DNA from: Gymnodinialimonas sp. 57CJ19 | GTDB lineage: Bacteria; Pseudomonadota; Alphaproteobacteria; Rhodobacterales; Rhodobacteraceae | DNA: 64,000 bases | Assembly (NCBI RefSeq): GCF_038396845.1 | Contig: NZ_CP151587.1 | Span: 3,570,001 to 3,634,000, forward strand | Direction of reading: 5' to 3' | Shown: positions 26,525 to 33,495 of the stretch, one piece after another | How the letters are laid out: each line of letters opens with the position of its first letter | Position numbering within the stretch: the first letter of the stretch is position 1 | Translations under genes and position numbers: made by a program | Notes under the pieces: generated by a model | The model's input: only the letters and a program-made list of their open reading frames with translations | Told to the model about the DNA's origin: nothing | Databases searched by the model: none

Positions 26525-27208
26525 CTACAGCCATTCCCCGTAGTCTGAGACCAGCAAATGCGTCGGGGCGACGTCTTCCTCGATCGCCGAGAAGCGGCCA
26601 ATCGGCTCGCGGAACCAGTTGTCGGTCTCGTCGTTGTTCACCGTCGACACCTCTCCGATCAGCACGTCACCGCCCTCGCCCCAGAATTTGTGCCAATCGC
26701 CAGGCATCAGCGTGACGCTTTCGCCGGGGGCGAAAAGCAGCACTTCACCGGCCTTGAACTTGCGCTCAATCCCGTCGCACATCACCACGCCGCCGGCGTC
26801 CGGGTCGAACGAGCCGTCGGGGGCCGAGCCATTCATTTCGATCGCCATCGTGGCGCCGCCACGGTTGATGATATCTTCCGCCTTCAGGTAATGGCGGTGC
26901 ATGGGGCTGATCTGATCTTGCTTGGAAATCAACAGCTTCTCGGCATAGCACATGCCGCCACCCGCTTGCAGATCGCTTAACCGGCCGTTGCGCAGGGTAA
27001 ACAGGAACAGGCCCAATTCGTCAAATTTTCCTTGCCCATAATCGGTGATGTCCCAGCCCAAACGGCTCTCGATCACCGCCTTGGCAACATCTGCATTGGC
27101 ACGCATTTCATCGGGGGACCAATAGGCAAACGGTGGCAGGGAGAACCCAAAAGAGCGCATGAACGCATCGCCTTCGGCCATAATCTCGTTAATTTCGGAT
27201 CGTTTCAT
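26525..27208 (-). CDS. D-lyxose ketol-isomerase family cupin
   Basis: A 227-residue cupin of the D-lyxose isomerase family (PF07385-type), which interconverts D-lyxose and D-xylulose or mannose and fructose. The family N-terminus MKRSEINEIMAEGDAF and the metal-binding cupin stretch ISPMHRHYLKAEDIINRGG, with later GDWHKFWGEGGDVLIGEVSTVNND, are clear. The ATG at 27208 follows GGAGG; the frame extends upstream without support. No sugar transporter or kinase is adjacent. Confidence 0.85.
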   Translation of the reverse strand: MKRSEINEIMAEGDAFMRSFGFSLPPFAYWSPDEMRANADVAKAVIESRLGWDITDYGQGKFDELGLFLFTLRNGRLSDLQAGGGMCYAEKLLISKQDQISPMHRHYLKAEDIINRGGATMAIEMNGSAPDGSFDPDAGGVVMCDGIERKFKAGEVLLFAPGESVTLMPGDWHKFWGEGGDVLIGEVSTVNNDETDNWFREPIGRFSAIEEDVAPTHLLVSDYGEWL

Positions 27209-27376
27209 CGGGTCCTCCAAACCTGTTAGCGCTAAATGCGACATTTCCGGGCATCAAGACAAGCCCAACCGCGATTGATCGCGCCGAATTTGCCCGCGAT
27301 CAGAAGTATTGCCACCTCGTGGTTCCCCGCCATTGCCGTTACACTTGGGCCAACCGAACTCTCATGCGGCGGGCTC

Positions 27377-29338
27377 ATGGAAGAAACCCTTCTCCAGATT
27401 ACCATCTACCTTGGCGCGATGCTGATTGCAGTGCCAATTTCCATCCGCTTCGGCCTTGGCTCTGTCCTTGGCTACCTCTTGGCGGGCATCGCCATTGGCC
27501 CGGTGCTTGGGCTTGTCGGCTCCGAGACCGAGGATCTTCAGCATTACGCGGAATTTGGCGTCGTGCTCATGTTGTTCCTGATCGGGCTGGAGCTGGAGCC
27601 GCGAGCCTTGTGGGGGATGCGAAAGCGACTCATCGGCCTTGGGGGCAGCCAGATCCTGCTCTCGATTCTGGTGCTGACAGGGGGGGCTTGGGTCTTTGGG
27701 ATCGCGGGGCCGTTGGCCTTGGCCATCGGCATAACGCTCGCTTTAAGTTCGACTGCTATCGTGCTGACAACGCTGAGAGAAAAGGGCTTGATGCAGACCA
27801 GTGGCGGGCGCGGTGCGTTCTCGGTTCTGTTGACGCAGGATATCGCCGTTATCCCCGCCCTTGCGCTGTTGCCGCTTCTGGCGACCGCCTCGCCGGTGCG
27901 TTTCAATGAAGACGGCTCCATCGAGCGGGTCGCGGAAGAGGTCCACGCCTCCCTGTCGTTGGTCGATGGTCTGCCCGCTTGGGGCGTTACGCTGGTGACC
28001 TTGGCGGCGGTGGCGGCGGTGATCCTTGCCGGGCGCTACCTGTCGCCCTTTGTGTTCCGTGTCATCCACAACGCCAAGCTGCGAGAGCTTTATACCGCCG
28101 CCGCCTTGGCCTTCGTGGTGGGCATCGCGGTATTGATGATCCTTGTGGGCCTGTCGCCCGCCCTTGGCGCGTTCCTGGCAGGGGTGGTCTTGGCAAACTC
28201 GGAATTCAAGCACGAGTTGGAGGCCGACCTGGAGCCGTTCAAAGGCCTATTGCTGGGGTTGTTCTTTATCACCGTGGGCGCGGGCATTAACTTTCTCACC
28301 TTTTTCACCAACCCCTTGCTGATTATCGGGTTGACCCTTCTGGTCATGGTGACCAAGGGTCTGATCCTTTACGCCATCGCCCGGGGCGCAAAGATGCGCG
28401 GGCGCGATCGCTGGCTGTTCAGTCTGGGCCTTGCGCAGGCCGGAGAGTTCGGCTTCGTTCTTGTGGCTTTCGGCGTATCGCAGGCGGTCTTCCCCGCCCC
28501 TGTCGCCGAGATCTTGCTGCTGGTGGTCGCGCTCTCCATGCTCCTGACACCGCTGAGTTTCATCCTGTACGATAAGATCGGCGCCTACCTTGGAGACACG
28601 TCCGAGGCCGCGCCCGAGCATGATGAGATTGACGACGCGGCCGATATCATCATCGCGGGGATCGGGCGTTTCGGGCAATCGGTGAACCGGATGGTGCGGG
28701 CATCGGGTTTCAAGACGGTGGTGCTGGATTCCAACCTTGAGACGATCCAACTCATGCGCCGCTTTGGGTTCAAAAGCTTCTACGGCGACCCCACAAGGCC
28801 CGAGTTGCTGAAGGCCGCAGGGCTCGATACGGCGCGGGTGTTCGTGATCTGCGTGGACGGCAAGCAGACTTCCGTTAACCTTGTGCGATACGCCAAACGT
28901 CACCGTCCCGATATCTCGGTCGTGGCCCGAGCCCATGATCTGCTGCATGTCTATGAGCTGTATGAGGCAGGCGCCGATCATATCGTGCGCGAGGTATTCG
29001 ACAGCTCGCTGCGCGCCGCGCGGTATGTGTTGGAGGATATGGGGCTGACAGATTACGAGGCCCACGCCATGGAGATGGCCTTCTACCGCCACGATCGCCA
29101 CAACCTGCGAGCCTTGGCCGAGGTCTGGAAGCCCGGCGTTCCGGTGTCGGAGAACGAAGACTACATGCGCCTGACACGAGAGATGACGGACAATCTGGAA
29201 AGCGCCATCCTGACACAACTGGACGAGATGGAAAACGAGGCCCAAGGCGACCGCCCCCCCACCCGAGGCCGGGGCGATGTGGGGGCTTTGTCCGGGTTTA
29301 GCCGCAAGCCAACCGGTCCGGGAGGGACACAGCGGTAG
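27377..29338 (+). CDS. Kef/CPA2-type monovalent cation:proton antiporter
   Basis: A 653-residue protein: about twelve membrane helices (residues 1-385) of the CPA2 Na+/K+:H+ exchanger family, then a TrkA-N/RCK domain starting at DIIIAGIGRFGQSVNRM with the acidic residue (VVLDSN) that binds a dinucleotide. It resembles KefB/KefC potassium efflux systems. The last 40 residues are a Pro/Arg/Gly-rich tail. The ATG at 27377 begins a hydrophobic helix at once; the frame runs upstream to 27236 without membrane character. A second member begins at 63772. Confidence 0.85.
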   Translation: MEETLLQITIYLGAMLIAVPISIRFGLGSVLGYLLAGIAIGPVLGLVGSETEDLQHYAEFGVVLMLFLIGLELEPRALWGMRKRLIGLGGSQILLSILVLTGGAWVFGIAGPLALAIGITLALSSTAIVLTTLREKGLMQTSGGRGAFSVLLTQDIAVIPALALLPLLATASPVRFNEDGSIERVAEEVHASLSLVDGLPAWGVTLVTLAAVAAVILAGRYLSPFVFRVIHNAKLRELYTAAALAFVVGIAVLMILVGLSPALGAFLAGVVLANSEFKHELEADLEPFKGLLLGLFFITVGAGINFLTFFTNPLLIIGLTLLVMVTKGLILYAIARGAKMRGRDRWLFSLGLAQAGEFGFVLVAFGVSQAVFPAPVAEILLLVVALSMLLTPLSFILYDKIGAYLGDTSEAAPEHDEIDDAADIIIAGIGRFGQSVNRMVRASGFKTVVLDSNLETIQLMRRFGFKSFYGDPTRPELLKAAGLDTARVFVICVDGKQTSVNLVRYAKRHRPDISVVARAHDLLHVYELYEAGADHIVREVFDSSLRAARYVLEDMGLTDYEAHAMEMAFYRHDRHNLRALAEVWKPGVPVSENEDYMRLTREMTDNLESAILTQLDEMENEAQGDRPPTRGRGDVGALSGFSRKPTGPGGTQR

Positions 29339-29343
29339 GGCCT

Positions 29344-29427
29344 GGGGGAGTGAGGGGTTGTGTGCCCCACCCCCGACGGTGCCTGTGGCGGGGATGGGAT
29401 TGAGTTGTATTTGCCAAGATGAAGGGG
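29344..29427 (+). repeat. Dispersed double-hairpin repeat, diverged copy 2
   Basis: GTGAGGGG pairs with GCCCCAC in one hairpin, and the copy ends in the family tail ATTTGCCAAGATGAAGGGG (29409-29427). The CCCCCGGGA part is degenerate. It lies between the convergent antiporter and cobT genes. Confidence 0.4.
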
Positions 29428-29464
29428 AAGCCGCGTGGCCTTCTGAGAGGCTTGGGGGACGGGA

Positions 29465-30478
29465 TTAGCCCCCGGCCACGCCAGCCTCGGCGAAGGTGGC
29501 CATGCCGGAGTGGCAGGCAATGGCGCCGCGCAGGATCTGGATAGCGAGCGCCGCGCCGGAGCCTTCGCCGAGCCGGAGGTTCAGGTCGAGCAGGGGCGCT
29601 TTGTCGAGGTGTTTGAGCATGCGCCCGTGGGCTTGTTCAGCGGAGCCATGGCCTGCAACGGCGTGATCAAGCGCTCCGGGCACGGCTTGGGCCAGCGTCG
29701 CGGCGGCGGCGGTGCAAATGAAACCATCGAGAATGACGGGGATATGCAGGATGCGGGCATGGGCGATGGCGCCCGCCATGGCGGCCACTTCGCGCCCACC
29801 CAAGCAGCGCAGGGCTTGCAGGGGATCATCGGCGGCTTGAGGGTTTGCGGCGAGGCCATCGGCCACAACTTTGGACTTCAGGGCAATGCCGGCATCGTCA
29901 ACGCCGGTGCCGCGGCCTGTCCAATCCTCGGGCGCGCCACCGAAGAGGGCATGGGCGATGGCGGCGGCAGAAGTGGTGTTGCCGATGCCCATTTCGCCAA
30001 CGACAAGAAGGTCGGAGGCTGGGTTGAGGGCGTCCCAGCCGGTGTTGAGGGCTTCCATCACCTCGGCCTCGGACATGGCGGGGCCTTGGGTGAAGTCGGC
30101 GGTGGGGGTGTCGAGGTCAATCGGGTGAACGGACATTGTTGCCCCGGCCAGGGCGGAGAGTTGGTTAATCGCCGCGCCGCCATGGGCGAAGTTGGCGACC
30201 ATTTGCACCGTGACTTCGGGGGGAAAGGCGCTGACACCGCGGACCGCAACGCCGTGGTTTCCAGCGAAAACAAGCACTTGAGGAGCGGTGATCTGCGGGC
30301 GGGCGTCTTTGCGCCATGACGCGTACCAAAGGGCCAGATCCTCTAGCCGGCCAAGGGCACCGGGGGGTTTGGTGAGCTGGCCGTTGCGATCTTGCGCGGC
30401 AGCGAGGGCGGCCGTGTCGGGGCCCGTGGCGGCGGCGAGGGCTGCGTGGAATTCGGCAAGTGTGGTAGGGGATGTCAT
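29465..30478 (-). CDS. cobT: Nicotinate-nucleotide-dimethylbenzimidazole phosphoribosyltransferase
   Basis: A 337-residue enzyme that makes alpha-ribazole phosphate for the lower ligand of cobalamin. The N-terminal [45 protein letters not shown] and the catalytic-glutamate region [12 protein letters not shown] are present. The ATG at 30478 is used; a TTG sits one codon upstream. It is divergent from cobS with about 83 bases between, so a shared bidirectional promoter region is likely. I see no cobalamin riboswitch in that short gap. Confidence 0.95.
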   Translation of the reverse strand: MTSPTTLAEFHAALAAATGPDTAALAAAQDRNGQLTKPPGALGRLEDLALWYASWRKDARPQITAPQVLVFAGNHGVAVRGVSAFPPEVTVQMVANFAHGGAAINQLSALAGATMSVHPIDLDTPTADFTQGPAMSEAEVMEALNTGWDALNPASDLLVVGEMGIGNTTSAAAIAHALFGGAPEDWTGRGTGVDDAGIALKSKVVADGLAANPQAADDPLQALRCLGGREVAAMAGAIAHARILHIPVILDGFICTAAAATLAQAVPGALDHAVAGHGSAEQAHGRMLKHLDKAPLLDLNLRLGEGSGAALAIQILRGAIACHSGMATFAEAGVAGG

Positions 30479-30561
30479 CAATGGGCTCTCTTGCGTGGCA
30501 GTGTCGGGTTGATATGTAGCGTATTAAGCCGTGCGCGCCCTGCGGCAGAAAGGTCCAGTTG

Positions 30562-31332
30562 ATGCCTGAAACCGACACGCCCCCTGCCCCCCGAAGCTTC
30601 GAGCCTCGCGATGTGATCCGGGCCGCGCAGCTACTGACCCGTGTGCCCGTGCCGGGCGCCGATGGCACGCGCGCGGCCGAGGCCGCCTGGGCCTGGCCTT
30701 TGGTGGGGGCTCTGGTGGCTTTGGGGCAGGTGTTCGTGGGGATTATCGCCCTGGCGCTCGGCCTACCTGCAAGCGTTGCGGCGGGGTTGGCGATTGCGAC
30801 GGGCATGCTGTTGATCGGTGGGTTGCACGAAGATGGTCTGGCCGATTGCGCCGATGGGTTTTGGGGCGGGATGACCCGGGACCGGCGGCTCGACATCTTG
30901 AAGGACAGTCGTATCGGGGCGTACGGGGTTTTGGCGCTCATCGTGGCGATTGGTCTGCGGTGGGCCCTATTCGCGGCCCTGCTGGCGGTGGCCCCTTTGG
31001 CATTGGTTGCCGGAGCAATGCTGAGCCGCGCGGCCATGGCGCTGGTCATGGCGCGTCTGCCCTTCGCCCGAGAGGGCGGTTTGGCAGCCCATGTGGGACG
31101 ACCGCCCATGGGAGCCGTATGGCTTGGGGGGGCTTGCGCGTTGGGGGGGGCATTCATTGCGACGGGGATCATCGCGGGGCTCGTGGCCGGGTGGGCGGCG
31201 GCTTGCGCCGCCGGCGTCGTGGTCTGGGTGGCCCACGCCAAAATCGGCGGGCAAACCGGGGATGTTTTGGGCGCGACGCAGGTTCTGGCCGAGCTTGCCG
31301 CCCTGATGGCCTGCGTCGCGCTTCTTAGCTAA
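30562..31332 (+). CDS. cobS: Adenosylcobinamide-GDP ribazoletransferase
   Basis: A 256-residue membrane enzyme that joins adenosylcobinamide-GDP to alpha-ribazole(-phosphate), the last assembly step of cobalamin. The active-site motif GGLHEDGLADCADGFWGG (about residue 80) and DSRIGAYG are diagnostic, and about six hydrophobic helices follow. The ATG at 30562 is preferred over the TTG at 30559. It works directly downstream of cobT chemistry. Confidence 0.93.
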   Translation: MPETDTPPAPRSFEPRDVIRAAQLLTRVPVPGADGTRAAEAAWAWPLVGALVALGQVFVGIIALALGLPASVAAGLAIATGMLLIGGLHEDGLADCADGFWGGMTRDRRLDILKDSRIGAYGVLALIVAIGLRWALFAALLAVAPLALVAGAMLSRAAMALVMARLPFAREGGLAAHVGRPPMGAVWLGGACALGGAFIATGIIAGLVAGWAAACAAGVVVWVAHAKIGGQTGDVLGATQVLAELAALMACVALLS

Positions 31333-31341
31333 GCGCTCAGA

Positions 31342-31614
31342 TCAGCAAGGCGCAACGTAGTAAGTGCCGTCGCCGTTGGAATAGGCGCACTGACCGGTCT
31401 GAGTGTTACGCGCAACCTGCGTACCAATTGCGGCACCGGCAAGGGTCGCGCCCACGGTCCAGGCAGGGTTTGCATCAAATGCAGATGCCACAAGAAGGCC
31501 AGCGCCTGCGCCGCCGACGAGGCCAAGGTTGGAACGATCCTGCGGGGACAGCGGCTGACAAGCGCTGATTGCAGTTGCAGCAACCAAAAGTACGGGAGCG
31601 ATGAACTTTCTCAT
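31342..31614 (-). CDS. Small glycine-zipper lipoprotein
   Basis: A 90-residue lipoprotein with lipobox AISAC (Cys19). The mature part has GLVGGAGAGLLVASAF and GATLAGAAIGTQVA, small-residue patterns of glycine-zipper outer-membrane lipoproteins, and a short CAYSNGDGTYYVAPC end that could close a disulfide. The ATG at 31614 follows GGAAG. Convergent with cobS, 9 bases apart. Confidence 0.7.
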   Translation of the reverse strand: MRKFIAPVLLVAATAISACQPLSPQDRSNLGLVGGAGAGLLVASAFDANPAWTVGATLAGAAIGTQVARNTQTGQCAYSNGDGTYYVAPC

Positions 31615-31715
31615 GAGGGGTCTTCCTTTCAAAGAGGGGAGCGATTCCCGTATACGGAACCATTCCCGGTGTTAACGCGATGCGTCGATCATAGGTTCCA
31701 TTACCACAAAGAAAA

Positions 31716-31739
31716 ACCCGCCGCGAGGTCGCGACGGGT
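31716..31739 (-). terminator. Rho-independent terminator of carD
   Basis: Stem ACCCGCCGCGA / TCGCGACGGGT with one mismatch and a two-base loop; on the minus strand it is followed by a T5 run. It is about 75 bases past the carD stop. Confidence 0.75.
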
Positions 31740-31812
31740 CAGGTTTTCCGTAGCTAGGCGCTAACGCGTTGAAAATGAGCGGTATTCCGCTCGCCGCGTT
31801 GGCACTTTGCGA

Positions 31813-32331
31813 TCAAGCGGCGGCGACGCGTTTGGACAGCACTTCGATCAATTGGGCGCCGGCGCCCGCTTCGTCGATGCCTTTCACGACAGCCAATTCG
31901 CGGGTCAAACGCTCGATCGCGGCTTCATAAAGCTGACGCTCGGAATAGCTTTGCTCGCGTTGGTCGTCGGCGCGGTGCAAGTCGCGCACCACTTCGGCAA
32001 TGGCAATGAGGTCGCCCGAGTTGATCTTTTGCTCGTACTCCTGCGCCCGGCGCGACCACATCGCGCGTTTCACGCGGGCCTTACCTTTCAGGGTTTCCAG
32101 CGCTTTGGACACAACCGCCGGGTCCGACAAGGGGCGCATGCCCACTTCGGTTGCCTTGGCTGTGGGAACGCGCAGGGTCATCTTGTCCTTCTCGAACGAG
32201 ATCACGAACAGTTCCAGATTAAGCCCGGCGACTTCTTGCTCTTCAATCTTGATGATCTGGCCCACGCCATGGGCGGGGTAGACAACGTAATCGTTGGGGC
32301 TGAAGTCGAGCGTTTTGCGGGCTTTTGTCAT
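31813..32331 (-). CDS. carD: CarD family transcriptional regulator
   Basis: A 172-residue protein. The N-terminal RNA-polymerase-interacting domain (DFSPNDYVVYPAHGVGQIIKIEEQEVAG) resembles the Mfd RID and binds the RNAP beta subunit; the helical C-terminal part (WSRRAQEYEQKINSGDL to the end) is the CarD DNA-binding half. In Rhodobacter relatives CarD helps open promoters whose -10 lacks the final T. The ATG at 32331 follows AAGGA; a TTG six codons earlier lacks support. Confidence 0.92.
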   Translation of the reverse strand: MTKARKTLDFSPNDYVVYPAHGVGQIIKIEEQEVAGLNLELFVISFEKDKMTLRVPTAKATEVGMRPLSDPAVVSKALETLKGKARVKRAMWSRRAQEYEQKINSGDLIAIAEVVRDLHRADDQREQSYSERQLYEAAIERLTRELAVVKGIDEAGAGAQLIEVLSKRVAAA

Positions 32332-32526
32332 GCGATATTCCTTACTCAAGGCCCTTGCGGGCTGGGAAGCCTTGACCCAATCGGGCTAGGGCAGTCGTCA
32401 AAAATCTGGCGGAACGCTCGATCGGTGAAAATCGGCGCTTTCCGTCAGAGCAATGTTTCGGTCGGCTGATAAAAACGCAGCCCTTCTGGCGTGCGTCGGC
32501 GGTCAGTCACATCTCTTCCTACAAGG

Positions 32527-32555
32527 AATATAGCACGAATCGGGCCACATTTAAA
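32527..32555 (-). promoter_or_regulatory. Candidate carD promoter
   Basis: On the minus strand TTTAAA (32550-32555) and TATATT (32527-32532) are separated by 17 bases, a good sigma-70 layout. It leaves a leader of about 190 bases before the carD ATG. The remaining part of the 32350-32650 gap shows no gene. Confidence 0.45.
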
Positions 32556-32653
32556 GCGTGCCGCAGTGCAGCGCCCGTAAAGCCCTTAAAAATCTGAAGG
32601 TTCGGACGAAGGTCAGCGACCCTCACCCATCGCCAAAGAGGGCGAATCGGGGT

Positions 32654-32989
32654 TTAGCCGCCCTCTCCGGGTTTCTCCGAGAAAAGCTCCATCTTGCCGG
32701 GCTTGCCGTCCATCTCTTCGGCATCGGGCAGCGGATCCTTCTTGGTGATGATCACCGGCCACATCTCGGAATACTTGCGGTTGAACTCCACCCATTTGTC
32801 CATGTCCGGCTCCGTATCGGGGCGGATCGCGTCGGCGGGACATTCGGGCTCGCAGACGCCGCAGTCGATACATTCGTCGGGGTGAATCACCAGCATGTTT
32901 TCGCCCTCGTAGAAGCAATCCACCGGGCAGACTTCGACGCAGTCGGTGTATTTGCAGGCGATGCAGGCATCGTTGACGATATAGGTCAT
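32654..32989 (-). CDS. fdxA: Seven-iron ferredoxin FdxA
   Basis: A 111-residue ferredoxin. [19 protein letters not shown] supplies ligands of the 3Fe-4S site and [12 protein letters not shown] those of the 4Fe-4S site, the arrangement of FdxA-type 7Fe ferredoxins. The acidic C-terminal tail is normal length. The ATG at 32989 begins MTYIVND, the canonical start. It lies downstream of the S4-domain gene on the same strand; the 135-base gap may hold its own promoter. Confidence 0.92.
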   Translation of the reverse strand: MTYIVNDACIACKYTDCVEVCPVDCFYEGENMLVIHPDECIDCGVCEPECPADAIRPDTEPDMDKWVEFNRKYSEMWPVIITKKDPLPDAEEMDGKPGKMELFSEKPGEGG

Positions 32990-33124
32990 GGGCGGGCTTT
33001 CGGCGGTTAGTTCGGCGTTAATTGCGGGTCTGCTAAGGCAGAGATCAAGGGGATGCAACGCGGCGGGATGCCACTTCACGTATATGTGGTAGCTATGGCG
33101 CTTCGCGCCGTATTCCAAGGCGTC

Positions 33125-33457
33125 TTACGGGTCTTCGTCGCGGAAAGCGTCCATATCGCGACGGTCCTTTTTGGTGGGTCGGGGGCCGACGCGTGGAGCG
33201 ACGGGCTCGGCCTCTGGGGTAAGATCAGTGTATAGGGCCTGCGCTTCGGTTGCGGGACCTCGGCGCTTGGCCAATGCCTCGATCTTCACGATGCGGATTT
33301 GGCGAGCTTGGGCAAAGGTCAGCACATCGCCCGGTGTTACCTGGGTCGAGGTTTTGGTGACCTTCACTGCGTTCACCCGAACATGCCCGTCGGAAACCTG
33401 GCGGGCGGCAAGGCTCCGGGTCTTGAAGAACCGGGCCTGCCACAGCCATTTGTCCAA
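33125..33457 (-). CDS. S4-domain RNA-binding protein (Hsp15-like)
   Basis: An S4-fold RNA-binding protein related to heat-shock protein 15, which binds stalled 50S ribosomes with attached nascent chain tRNA. The S4 core is LDKWLWQARFFKTRSLAARQVSDGHVRVN. No ATG is available: the annotated start is TTG at 33457, which opens directly on the S4 domain. Related proteins carry about 10-14 more residues. An in-frame ATA at 33499, overlapping the helicase stop as ATAA, is where an ATGA coupling start would be expected, giving 124 residues. Confidence 0.8.
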   Translation of the reverse strand: MDKWLWQARFFKTRSLAARQVSDGHVRVNAVKVTKTSTQVTPGDVLTFAQARQIRIVKIEALAKRRGPATEAQALYTDLTPEAEPVAPRVGPRPTKKDRRDMDAFRDEDP

Positions 33458-33495
33458 GCGGTCTTTCGGCGCGGGGCCGTTTTGGGCCGCCTCGG

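Noticed and set aside
30479..30561. Possible cobalamin riboswitch between cobT and cobS
   Set aside because: The gap is about 83 bases, too short for the aptamer, and has no B12-box-like sequence.
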